From assembly GCA_001799635.1 (NCBI GenBank), contig MGTV01000029.1, positions 129,309-179,650 of the forward strand: a stretch of 50,342 nucleotides of DNA. The letters are read 5' to 3'. The first letter of the stretch is position 1. Each line of letters begins with the position of its first letter. A program made the translations under genes and the position numbers. A model generated the notes under the pieces. That model saw only the letters and a program-made list of their open reading frames with translations, did no database searches and was not told the origin of the DNA. This DNA is from Elusimicrobia bacterium GWA2_62_23 (lineage in GTDB: Bacteria > Elusimicrobiota > Elusimicrobia > Elusimicrobiales > UBA9959). Positions 42,850-50,342 of this stretch are shown here, piece by piece.

Positions 42850-45626
42850 TTCGATCTCCCCGCCGCCGCTTTCACAAGGGTTTCCGCCAGCAATTCCGCT
42901 CCGAAGGGCTTCTGCAGGAACAAGATCCCCGGCCGCTCAAGCCGTCCCTTGAAAATGTCCGGGTCGGTGTAACCGGACATGTAAACTACGGCCGCGCCGG
43001 GGTATTTGACGGCCAGCCGCTCCGCCAGCGCGAAGCCGTCCATTCCCGGCATGACTATGTCCGTTATCAGGAGATCCACGCGGCCCTGGTAGTCCGCGGC
43101 GAACTCCACCAGCTTCGCGGGGTCGGGGAAGGCTTTTACTTCGACGCAAAGTTCGCGCAGCATCCGCGCTACGGACGCCATCACCGAGGGGTCGTCTTCC
43201 GCCAGGAACGCCGTGAGGCCGGGCGGGACGGCGGCCGCCGGCCCGGAGACGGCCGCGTCCGTCTTTTCCTCCGGACAGGCCAGGACCGGGAAATAGGCGG
43301 TGAAGGCGGCTCCTCTCCCGGGCTGGCTCGCCACGGTGAGGTAGGCCCCGTGATGCTTGATTATCCCGTACACTATGGACAGGCCCAGGCCGGTGCCTTT
43401 CCCTTTGGCCTTGGTGGTAAAGAACGGGTCAAAGATCTTCTTTATGGTGGCTCCATCCATGCCGTGGCCGGTGTCGCGCACGGAGAGAACGGCGTAGACG
43501 CCGCCCGGCATCACGCCGAACAGGGTGGGGACGGGCAGCGCCAGTTCATGCCTGAGCGCCTTTATCTCCAGGCCGCCGCCATCAGGCATGGCGTCCCTGG
43601 CGTTGACCAGCAGATTCATCAGGATCTGATCCAGCTGGCCCGGGTCGGCCTTGATAACGCCGGTCTCCCCGGCGGAGATCCCCAACGTGATATTTTCGCT
43701 TATAAGCCTGCGCAACATTTTCTCGCTTTCCAGGAGATGCCGCCGCAGGTCCAGCTGTTGGAAAGCTGCCCGCTGTTTACGGCTGAAGGCCAGCAGCTGG
43801 CGCGTAAGCGCCGTGGCCCTCTCCACGGATTTCCGGATCTCTCCGAGGTCGGTCTGCGCCTGCGCGTCGCCGCCCAGGGCCGGCGTCAGGAACCTGGCGT
43901 GGCCGTCTATGGCCATAAGGATGTTGTTGAAGTCGTGCGCCACCCCGCCGGCCAGCCTCCCCACGGCCTCCATTTTCTGGGATTGCCGCAGTTGTTCCTC
44001 CATGTCGGAAAGGGCCGAAACGTCCTCCTGGATGGCCACGTACGCCGTGACCCCGCCGGCCGCGTCCTTAAGGGGGAAGATATTGGCCTGTACCGTGTAG
44101 AAGGAGCCGTCCTTGCGTTTGTTGACTATCCGCCCGGTCCAGGGCACGCCTTTCTGCATGCTCGTCCACATCTCCGCGTAATATTCCGCGGGGTGTTCCC
44201 CGCTTTTGAGCAGGTTGGGCTTCTGGCCTATGGCTTCCCGCGCGGAAAACCCCGTGGTCTTTTCGAAAGCGTCGTTGACGTAGGTTATTCTGCCGTCGGT
44301 CCCGGTTATGAAGACGGCCTCCGAGGCCTGGCGTATTATTTCCGTCATCTTCAGGCTCTCGCCCTGGGCGCGCTTTTTCTCTATGATCTCGGCCAGCAGG
44401 CCGCCGATGTTCTCCAGCTGCGCGCTTTCTTCGGGGCTGTAGGTGTGCCCGGCCTCCAGGTAGAGCGTCATGACGCCCACCAGGCTGCCGCCGGTCCGGA
44501 GCGGCACGCAGTAGTGGCCGTGCGGGGCTATGTCCGTGTACGCGTTCTCGTGGCGGTCGTCCAGGTTTTCCGCGAAGACGATCTCGCCGCTTTCCGCCGC
44601 CCTGCCGCAGAGGCAATGGCCGAAAGGCACCTCCGCACAGGTCTTTTTCAGCGAGTCGTGCAGGCCGCGCTGTGTTTTCATCGCCAGGGCCTTCGAATAA
44701 TTGTCGGCCAGGAAGATGGCGCCTTTAGGTTTTACGGTAAGCCAGGGCACCGCCAGCACCGTGTCCAGCGCTTTCTCCATGAAAACCTCCGGCGCGTCGT
44801 TGCGGACGGACAGGGCCAGCAGGTCGGAGGTGATCTTCTGCGCGTTGCGGTCCTTGGTTATGGCGGAGTACATTTCCCCGAAAGAGCGCCACAGCGCGCC
44901 CAACTCGTCGTTGCGGTCGCAGACCGGCGGCGCGCGGAAGCCGTCTTTTTTAAAATTGTCCGCGGCCGCGGCCAGCTCCTCCAGCGGGGCCACCAGGTCC
45001 CGGCGTATGGCGCGGAACGCCAGCAGGAATACGGCGGCGCAAGCCGCCGCCAGCGCGAGCAGCAGCAGAGCGGCGGCGTTCAGGCGTTTCCTGGACTGCA
45101 GGCGCAGGGCGGCCACCGTATCCTGCGCCGCGGCCAGCAGCAGTTCCGACTCCGCCGCCAGTTCCCCGAGCCGTTCCCGGAATACGGGAGAGGCGCTTTT
45201 TTGCGTGTTTCCCAGCAGCCAGCGGAGGTCCCGGCGGAACGGGAGCCAGCGGGCCTCAAGCGCGTCAAGCTGCGGACGGAGCCCCGGGGGGGAGGGGGAA
45301 AGCCGCACCCCGCCGGCCGTGCCGCCCTTCCGGAGCGCGGCCAGCGCTTCCTCGAATTCCCAGAGGCTTTGGAGGCCCTCCGGCACGGCGTGCGCCGGGT
45401 CGTAGGCCGCCAGGCAGGCCCTGGAGAGCATTCTCTGCGTCAGCATGCGCTGCCTGCCCGCGGCGTCCACGGCGGGTGAAATGTCCCTTACGCTCATCGC
45501 CGCCTGGACGCCGACCAGCAGGCCGACCAGGGAAACGGAGAAGAACAGCGACAACAGGAGAGAGGCCTTGTCGGAAAGTTTGTGCACGTTCAATATGGAG
45601 AATAAGGATGTTCCCGCTGTTTTCAT
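42846..45626 (-). CDS. Hybrid sensor kinase with PilJ-type sensor, GAF, PAS and receiver
   Basis: The product is 926 residues. A first membrane segment (about 21-43) is followed by a periplasmic four-helix domain with [16 protein letters not shown], the PilJ/NarX-type signature. A second membrane segment (about 182-205) leads to a HAMP-like part, then GAF (about 265-405), PAS (about 425-535), HisKA of the HDFNN type ([11 protein letters not shown]), HATPase ([16 protein letters not shown]) and a C-terminal receiver with [12 protein letters not shown]. The PilJ-type sensor fits the neighbouring pilus genes. It overlaps the next kinase gene by 4 bases. Confidence 0.92.
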   Translation of the reverse strand: MKTAGTSLFSILNVHKLSDKASLLLSLFFSVSLVGLLVGVQAAMSVRDISPAVDAAGRQRMLTQRMLSRACLAAYDPAHAVPEGLQSLWEFEEALAALRKGGTAGGVRLSPSPPGLRPQLDALEARWLPFRRDLRWLLGNTQKSASPVFRERLGELAAESELLLAAAQDTVAALRLQSRKRLNAAALLLLALAAACAAVFLLAFRAIRRDLVAPLEELAAAADNFKKDGFRAPPVCDRNDELGALWRSFGEMYSAITKDRNAQKITSDLLALSVRNDAPEVFMEKALDTVLAVPWLTVKPKGAIFLADNYSKALAMKTQRGLHDSLKKTCAEVPFGHCLCGRAAESGEIVFAENLDDRHENAYTDIAPHGHYCVPLRTGGSLVGVMTLYLEAGHTYSPEESAQLENIGGLLAEIIEKKRAQGESLKMTEIIRQASEAVFITGTDGRITYVNDAFEKTTGFSAREAIGQKPNLLKSGEHPAEYYAEMWTSMQKGVPWTGRIVNKRKDGSFYTVQANIFPLKDAAGGVTAYVAIQEDVSALSDMEEQLRQSQKMEAVGRLAGGVAHDFNNILMAIDGHARFLTPALGGDAQAQTDLGEIRKSVERATALTRQLLAFSRKQRAAFQQLDLRRHLLESEKMLRRLISENITLGISAGETGVIKADPGQLDQILMNLLVNARDAMPDGGGLEIKALRHELALPVPTLFGVMPGGVYAVLSVRDTGHGMDGATIKKIFDPFFTTKAKGKGTGLGLSIVYGIIKHHGAYLTVASQPGRGAAFTAYFPVLACPEEKTDAAVSGPAAAVPPGLTAFLAEDDPSVMASVARMLRELCVEVKAFPDPAKLVEFAADYQGRVDLLITDIVMPGMDGFALAERLAVKYPGAAVVYMSGYTDPDIFKGRLERPGILFLQKPFGAELLAETLVKAAAGRSK

Positions 45627-45696
45627 GGTTTGCCGTCCTCAGGCCGATGTGGTATGCAGGCGCCGCAGGGTGCTCCCTGCCTCCCGGGCTGGCGGC

Positions 45697-46251
45697 CTAC
45701 TTATATTTTGAATAATACTTTTCCATGCAATCCGGGCAGATGCCGTGGGAGAAGCGGAAAGAAGAGTTCCTGGAAATATAGAGTTCCAGGCTTTCATACG
45801 CCTTGTCGTCGCGGCGCACCCTCCTGCAATGGGAGCAGACCGGCACCAGCCCTTCGAGGGTGTCCACTTCGGTGCCTAGTCTGAGGATCCTCTCCGCCAC
45901 CCGCAGGCGGACCCGTAAAAGGTCTTTGTTGACGGGTTTTTCCATGTAATCGTCGGCTCCGGCGTCCATGGCTTCCATGAAATTGAGGTTGCCCAGCCTT
46001 GTCCCGGTCAGGACCATGAAGTACACATAGGGCCGCTTGACGGGGGCGGCGCGCAAAGCCCGCACCAGGTCCAGCCCGCTGAGTCCCGGCATTACCCAGT
46101 CGCTGATTACCACCTGGATCTGTTCGTCGTTTATGGCTTTGAGCGCCCCGGCGCTGTCCATAAGGGCGACCGGTTCGTGGCCGCAATACGTCACCATCCT
46201 TGTGGTGAGCTGGAGCATATCTTTGTCGTCGTCGACCACGAGTATCTTCAT
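45697..46251 (-). CDS. Response regulator with C-terminal zinc-ribbon-like segment
   Basis: The product is 184 residues. The receiver domain (1-120) has D7, D8 and D9, phosphoacceptor D51, T82 and K105. After a short helix, residues 135-180 hold C139-x-x-C142 and C172-x-x-C175 around SFRFSHGICPDC, a pattern I have seen at the end of several receiver proteins, with no known output. It probably binds zinc. It lies between the regulator and the PilJ-type kinase and is likely cotranscribed. Confidence 0.88.
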   Translation of the reverse strand: MKILVVDDDKDMLQLTTRMVTYCGHEPVALMDSAGALKAINDEQIQVVISDWVMPGLSGLDLVRALRAAPVKRPYVYFMVLTGTRLGNLNFMEAMDAGADDYMEKPVNKDLLRVRLRVAERILRLGTEVDTLEGLVPVCSHCRRVRRDDKAYESLELYISRNSSFRFSHGICPDCMEKYYSKYK

Positions 46252-46269
46252 GCCCGTTCCTCCGCCGGT

Positions 46270-47112
46270 TCAGAAATCCCGGATCTTTACCACCCGGCAT
46301 TCCACCCCGAAAAGGGCGGAATCCTTGCGCTTTTCGTAAATGGAATAGACCTGCGCGGTGGAAACGTTGAGCCCCAGCAGCGGGATGACGTTGGCCAGCT
46401 GCTGCAGCGAGGCCCGCAATATGCCGCGGCGGATGTAGATCTGCTGCCCGGAGGCCATGAGGTCGCCGCGCAGTTCGCTTAACTTCTTGTACGCCCCAGG
46501 GGAAGTGTTGCCGTGCGGGTATTCTATCATCTTGCCGGCCATGGGGCATTTGTAAAGGCCGCCCTTGCGCCGGAGAACGCCGGCTTTGGTCAGGGCGGCC
46601 AGGGCTTTTCGGAGGTCTGCGGGGGCAAGGCCGGTATTCCTGGCCAGCTCCTCCTGGGACTGGCCGCCGGTGTCGTTTGAAAGCAGCATCCAGCACAGGT
46701 AGGTCCCGCCGTCCGCGGAGATGGCCTGCATCTGGCGCGGCGTAAGGTGGTGCTTGGTTCCCGTCAGCGACGTCTGCACAGCTTTGTGCAGCGCCCCCGG
46801 CACGGGCGGCGGCTGGCAGAGGAACAGGGGTTTTAGAAAATGCGCGAAAGCGTGCTCCCCCAGGGAGGTCCTGAGCCAGGCCGTGGTCAGTTCGACCGCC
46901 GGCGCGCTCATATGGGTAAGGCGCAGCGCGAAAATGTAATAGCCTATGTTCTCAAACGCCGGCAGCCTCCGGCCATGCTCGAAGAGCAGGTAGTGCCGGT
47001 AGGAAACCTTGAACAGGTCCCTGCCGCCGTTGTTGTGGAAGAAAGCGTACGCGGTCTTAAACCCGGCCTCGGTCCTTAACCGCGCAAGCGTGTCCGAAAA
47101 AGGTGTCCCCAC
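46270..47112 (-). CDS. Putative DNA-binding regulator (HTH plus winged helix)
   Basis: The product is 280 residues from GTG 47112, which has AGGAGG upstream. The N-terminus (about 5-70; TLARLRTEAGFKTAYAFF, RRLPAFENI) resembles a Cro/C1-type helix-turn-helix. The middle (about 150-195; SQEELARNTGLAPADLRKAL, LTKAGVLRRKGGLYKCP) is a winged helix of the MarR or Rrf2 kind. The C-terminal part is unknown. It heads the signalling operon and may control it. No operator site was identified. Confidence 0.65.
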   Translation of the reverse strand: MGTPFSDTLARLRTEAGFKTAYAFFHNNGGRDLFKVSYRHYLLFEHGRRLPAFENIGYYIFALRLTHMSAPAVELTTAWLRTSLGEHAFAHFLKPLFLCQPPPVPGALHKAVQTSLTGTKHHLTPRQMQAISADGGTYLCWMLLSNDTGGQSQEELARNTGLAPADLRKALAALTKAGVLRRKGGLYKCPMAGKMIEYPHGNTSPGAYKKLSELRGDLMASGQQIYIRRGILRASLQQLANVIPLLGLNVSTAQVYSIYEKRKDSALFGVECRVVKIRDF

Positions 47113-47228
47113 AGTTCAGCCTCCTCAACCGCTCCCGCACGATACCATTATAAGCAATAGCGCGGCCCCTGGCTAGCGAACGCGGCGTTCCCTATACGGT
47201 ACAGGTTAGTCCACCGAATGTTCGCCCC

Positions 47229-47267
47229 GGCGTCCAGGCAGGAGCCCCGGACGCTTGTCTCGCCGCC
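47229..47267 (-). pseudogene. Fragment of a DsrE-like gene
   Basis: Thirty-nine bases match 49007-49045 of the intact DsrE-like gene at 33 positions, on the same strand. The peptide reads GGETSVRGSCLDAG against GGEISVCGSCMDAR. It is joined in frame to the end of the methyltransferase remnant. Nothing of the remaining gene is recognisable. Confidence 0.65.
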
Positions 47268-47645
47268 CCGCGGCCCGCCCTTCATGGAACGGCCGCGCCA
47301 ATATGTTTTGCCAGCCGTGCTGTTCTTATCAATAATGCCAAGGACCAGCCGGCCTCCGGGCTTAAGCGCGCGCCGGGCTTCTCTTAACTCTTTCTGAAGG
47401 GCCGCAACAACAAAGCGCGGTAACCATCAAAACAAAACCAAAGGCATTATCCGCGTGAGGAAGGTCTTCCGCTTTAGCCTCGTAAATTTCTATGCCGCGC
47501 CTGCGGGCGATCTCGGCCATCGGTGCGGAGGGTTCGATCCTTTCGGGATCGCCTCGCGCAACGCCTGCACTTCCGACATGTAAGCGAAATGGTTCTCGTC
47601 ATACCAGCGGTCGTATTCTATAGCGTGGCGATCAAAGTTTCCCAT
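47268..47645 (-). pseudogene. SAM-dependent methyltransferase remnant with deletion and frameshifts
   Basis: From an ATG at 47645 the frame reads MGNFDRHAIEYDRWYDENHF, a typical class I methyltransferase N-terminus. After IPKG the glycine-rich SAM-binding motif I is missing and the frame shifts. The next stretch, IEPSAPMAEIARRRGIEIYE, then EDLPHADNAFGFVLMVTALC, shows motifs II and III. A second frameshift precedes EARRALKPGGRLVLGIIDK. All parts are consecutive on one strand, so this is a decayed gene. The 570-base gap here holds nothing else but the DsrE-like fragment. Confidence 0.8.
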
Positions 47646-47684
47646 ATAAACAATTAAAGCCCTCAGCAGGCGGCCAGCTCCCGG

Positions 47685-48878
47685 TTATGGCAGCACACTC
47701 AGGCCATGTCTCATCTTCCATAAGAAATATTTCTCGAACCCGAGTTTAAGCCATTTCGCCCAGACCGCCTTTTTCATATACGAACTCTGCCTCGGAGGAA
47801 GCAAGGGATATGCCCGCATAAAAGCAGCCGTATTTCCCATATCCATGAGACAGACAACGCCTAGTTCGTCAACAACGGGGGGAGTAACACCGGTGATGTC
47901 AGCACTGATCATCGACGCGGCGATCTTTGCCATCTTTAGTGTCATAAACCCGGTCTTCGGTACGCCCGTAGGCACCGGGGTGACCTCCGGTGGAGCGATT
48001 ACAATAGCAACGCCTATCGCGAAGATATTTTTATATTTAATGTGCCGGTAATTTTTATCTACCGGGATGAACCCGCGCGGATTTCCAAGCGGTGCCACCG
48101 CGGGAACGCCCTTGAACGGAGGGGCGATCATCGCAAGTTTGAAAGGCACTTTAGTGCCGTCTTTCAGCTTTATCTCTCCCGGGGTTACCTCTTCTATCGC
48201 CTGGCTTACTATCGGCTTAATGTCCCGCTCTGCGAATTCATCCTCGATGAACCGTTTCGATAAGCCCAGTCCGCCAACGCCCATATGTCCCAGATAAGGT
48301 TCTGATGTAAGGTAGATGATGGGCACTTTGTGCCGCATCTTCAGCCGGCGCAGTTCCGCATCCATCTCGAACGCAAGTTCATAGGACGGGCCGAAACAAC
48401 TGACCATCTGCGAGGAACCGAGTACCAAAGGCCCCGGATTTTCGAGGATCTTGCGCCAAGTCTGCCCGGTCCTTACTGCATGTTCAAGCGTGAATGTGCA
48501 ATCCGTATGGCCTTTTTCAGGCCCAAGCCCGGGAATTTCAGCGAACGAGAGTTGCGGCCCCGTCGAGATAACGAGAAAGTCGTAGGACAGTTCTTTATTC
48601 CCTGCGGTGATCACCTTCGCTGCTTCGGGATCCACCTCCCGCGCCGCTTCATGGATGAAATTTATCCCTTTAGGTTTTAGTATGTCGCTGATAGGGAGGG
48701 TTATGTCTTCAGGCTTTCGCCACCCCATGATCAGCCAAGGCAGGGACGGCATGAAAACAAAACGGTCGTCGTCGCTTACCACTGTAACGTCCGCTTTGCT
48801 CCCGAGCAGCCGCTTAAGTTCCAAGGCCGCGGTCAGTCCGCCGAACGATCCGCCCAGCACAACTATTCTTGTCGGCAT
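47685..48878 (-). CDS. Sulfide:quinone oxidoreductase-like flavoprotein
   Basis: The product is 397 residues from the ATG at 48878, which has GGAGGGG upstream; a longer upstream frame lacks such a site and overlaps the next gene. FAD binding is shown by RIVVLGGSFGGLTAALEL (4-21), a GxGxxG-type motif, and FLVISTGPQ. Three cysteines, C127, C161 and C343, sit at the spacing expected for the catalytic cysteines of sulfide:quinone oxidoreductases. The C-terminus is amphipathic (WAKWLKLGFEKYFLWK), fitting monotopic membrane contact. The DsrE-like neighbour supports a sulfur role. A related NADH dehydrogenase-like enzyme is the alternative. Confidence 0.85.
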   Translation of the reverse strand: MPTRIVVLGGSFGGLTAALELKRLLGSKADVTVVSDDDRFVFMPSLPWLIMGWRKPEDITLPISDILKPKGINFIHEAAREVDPEAAKVITAGNKELSYDFLVISTGPQLSFAEIPGLGPEKGHTDCTFTLEHAVRTGQTWRKILENPGPLVLGSSQMVSCFGPSYELAFEMDAELRRLKMRHKVPIIYLTSEPYLGHMGVGGLGLSKRFIEDEFAERDIKPIVSQAIEEVTPGEIKLKDGTKVPFKLAMIAPPFKGVPAVAPLGNPRGFIPVDKNYRHIKYKNIFAIGVAIVIAPPEVTPVPTGVPKTGFMTLKMAKIAASMISADITGVTPPVVDELGVVCLMDMGNTAAFMRAYPLLPPRQSSYMKKAVWAKWLKLGFEKYFLWKMRHGLSVLP

Positions 48879-48904
48879 AACCCCTCCCTGTCCCCCGGTT
48901 CCTC

Positions 48905-49255
48905 TTAAAACACCAGCACCTTGTCGGCCCAGGTGGTCCATTCTGTCAGAATGGCCATTGTGCCGCGCTTTGCGCCCTCGGCCAGCAGCTCGTCGGTTAT
49001 GCCGCGGGCGTCCATGCAGGAACCGCAAACGCTTATCTCGCCGCCCTGCTTATTCACAAGTTTCAGCATGTGCTCGATATTGTAATAACCCTGGGGCGTT
49101 TTCTGGTTCTTGATGCCGCAGGGAGCGCCGTCGCCCATCAGGAACACGCGTATCTGCTCGCTCTGGCTTTTCCCGAGAGACACGGCCAGCCTCAGACCGT
49201 TATAGCTCTTTTCGCCGCCGTAGGGCTGCTCGTTGAGTATAAACAGGTTTTTCAT
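48905..49255 (-). CDS. DsrE/DsrF-like family protein
   Basis: The product is 116 residues. The small alpha/beta family carries or transfers sulfur on cysteines. C76 and C79 in ISVCGSCMDARG are at the family's usual cysteine site, and FLMGDGAPCG holds another (C46). The ATG at 49255 has AAGGAGCT upstream. It is followed after 26 bases by the SQR-like gene, so the pair may handle sulfide and persulfide. A fragment of a paralogue lies downstream. Confidence 0.88.
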   Translation of the reverse strand: MKNLFILNEQPYGGEKSYNGLRLAVSLGKSQSEQIRVFLMGDGAPCGIKNQKTPQGYYNIEHMLKLVNKQGGEISVCGSCMDARGITDELLAEGAKRGTMAILTEWTTWADKVLVF

Positions 49256-49282
49256 ATTATCAGCTCCTTAAGTTCTGCCCGT

Positions 49283-50342
49283 TCAGAATTCGTAACGCAT
49301 GGATACATATAGATTGTCGTTCTTATCCAGTTGTCCGAGGAAGGTGTTGTTGTTTGCGCCTCCGAATACATTTACGCCTACGGTGGCCGTGAGTTCATCC
49401 GTGACGTGACAGGCCGCCTCGGGTATCAGGTAAAAATCCTGGTCCGTCGGGCTCCAGAAGGAGAACAGGGAAAGCTTCCAGGTCTGGTATTTCAGGAACT
49501 GTGTGAGCCGGAGCGTCAGCAGAGAGCGCAGCCGGTCCTGCTTTGGTAAGCCGGCGGGAAGGCTGGCCTCGTAGCGGCTGTAGTTTTGCATGTACTCGCC
49601 GTAATACTGTAGGCCGGCCGTGAAATCCGTCCAGGGTGAGCGTTGATAGCCAGCGAGGAAACGGGTCTGCGAATTGGGGATTACCGGATCGGTCCCGGCT
49701 ATATCCTGCCTGGAATCATAATAACCTGCCTCAAAACTTAATACGCCGCCGGCGGCGTTGCCCTGAAGGCTGGCGCCGTAGACGGCGAGCCTCGGGTAAA
49801 TTATCGTCAGTTTGGTCGGGGCGGTCAGAGAGTCCGGTTCCATAGAGGGGGTACGGAAGAAACCGCGGTAGGCATAGAGCGCCGCATCGAAGCCCAGGAC
49901 AGGGCGGGAAAGCCTCGCGGCCAGCTCCGCGTTGCCCAGGTCATGGCGCGGTTTGGCTTCAACCCGGTTAGTCACCTGGCTGAAAGGGTCGAAAAGAAAG
50001 AAGCTCTGGCTGGTGGGGAAATGGTCCGGCTCGAAGGCCGGGGTGGCGACGATATCCAGGGATGCCTTCTCGGAATAGACGCTCGCTTTAAAGCTGCCCG
50101 CGCCCGTCTTAAGATATTCCAGTGGTTGGCCGGAGAAAAGCGCGGCGTAGTTCTTGGGGAAAAGATCGTTGATGAAAAGAAGATCGCCCACGCCCCAGGT
50201 GTGGATCTGCCGGCCGGCCCTGAAATCGAATGGGCCTTTGGCGTAGGTCAGGTAAGCCTCGCGCACGTCCACCGAACTGTCGGCGTTCGCCTCGTCGCGC
50301 AGGAAGTCCGTCTTGGCGAAGTAGCCCGCCCCGCCGCCGGGA
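49283..50342 (-). CDS. Outer-membrane beta-barrel protein, 5' end outside window
   Basis: The frame is open to the last base, so the start is beyond the window; at least 353 residues are encoded here. The visible part has alternating amphipathic strands rich in aromatic residues and ends YVSMRYEF, with a terminal phenylalanine. FRAGRQIHTWGVGDLLFIND resembles the porin-like barrels of DUF1302 or phosphate-selective type. It is upstream of the DsrE-like gene in the same orientation and may be cotranscribed. No substrate can be named. Confidence 0.8.
   Translation of the reverse strand, partial: PGGGAGYFAKTDFLRDEANADSSVDVREAYLTYAKGPFDFRAGRQIHTWGVGDLLFINDLFPKNYAALFSGQPLEYLKTGAGSFKASVYSEKASLDIVATPAFEPDHFPTSQSFFLFDPFSQVTNRVEAKPRHDLGNAELAARLSRPVLGFDAALYAYRGFFRTPSMEPDSLTAPTKLTIIYPRLAVYGASLQGNAAGGVLSFEAGYYDSRQDIAGTDPVIPNSQTRFLAGYQRSPWTDFTAGLQYYGEYMQNYSRYEASLPAGLPKQDRLRSLLTLRLTQFLKYQTWKLSLFSFWSPTDQDFYLIPEAACHVTDELTATVGVNVFGGANNNTFLGQLDKNDNLYVSMRYEF

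Overview
The window comes from a Gram-negative bacterium with a high-GC chromosome. Two beta-barrel outer-membrane proteins end in phenylalanine, and there is a complete type IV pilus motor block. Housekeeping genes (dnaX, recR, comEC, glnS, nadK, recN) show strong G/C third-position bias. The style fits a little-cultured lineage such as Elusimicrobiota, but that is an impression, not a result. No rRNA, tRNA, CRISPR array or insertion sequence was recognised.

Layout. (1) 1-5561: three genes for membrane-anchored proteins of unknown function, the first cut by the window edge. (2) 5673-7622: a deoxyhypusine-synthase-like enzyme and a small beta-barrel protein. (3) 7689-16361: an information-processing block, dnaX-recR-comEC-glnS-nadK-recN. 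dnaX carries a ten-A slippage run, ComEC has lost its hydrolase residues, glnS looks leaderless, and a 102-bp palindromic element lies before recN. (4) 16491-32961: an island of 14 co-directional, tightly packed genes with visibly lower GC (one 60-base line counted by hand gives 50%, against 67% for a line in recN). A good sigma70-type promoter precedes it. (5) 33249-39709: a GYF-like membrane protein, then pilB-pilT-pilC. (6) 39900-47112: a two-component signalling block with a receiver protein, a histidine phosphotransfer (Hpt) protein, two hybrid kinases, a receiver with a zinc ribbon and a winged-helix regulator. (7) 47200-50342: remnants of a methyltransferase and of a DsrE-like gene, then an SQR-like oxidoreductase, DsrE-like protein and outer-membrane barrel.

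The island is the main discovery. It reads as a biosynthetic gene cluster that borrows translation enzymes. It has a single polypeptide fusing glutamyl-tRNA synthetase to glutamyl-tRNA reductase, a seryl-tRNA-synthetase-like amino acid:carrier-protein ligase, a stand-alone carrier protein, a stand-alone condensation-domain-like protein and three ATP-grasp-type ligases (two apparently circularly permuted). It also has GTP cyclohydrolase II, a fold-type-I aminotransferase, a Gfo/Idh/MocA oxidoreductase, a HAD protein, a phosphodiesterase-type metalloenzyme, a nucleotidyltransferase-like protein and an MFS exporter.

A working model (inference): Glu-tRNA is reduced to glutamate-1-semialdehyde and transaminated or reduced. 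Another amino acid is loaded on the carrier and transferred by the condensation-like protein. ATP-grasp enzymes add further amide bonds, perhaps to a GTP-derived pyrimidine. The product is then dephosphorylated and exported. No phosphopantetheinyl transferase is present in the window, so carrier activation would have to come from elsewhere in the genome.
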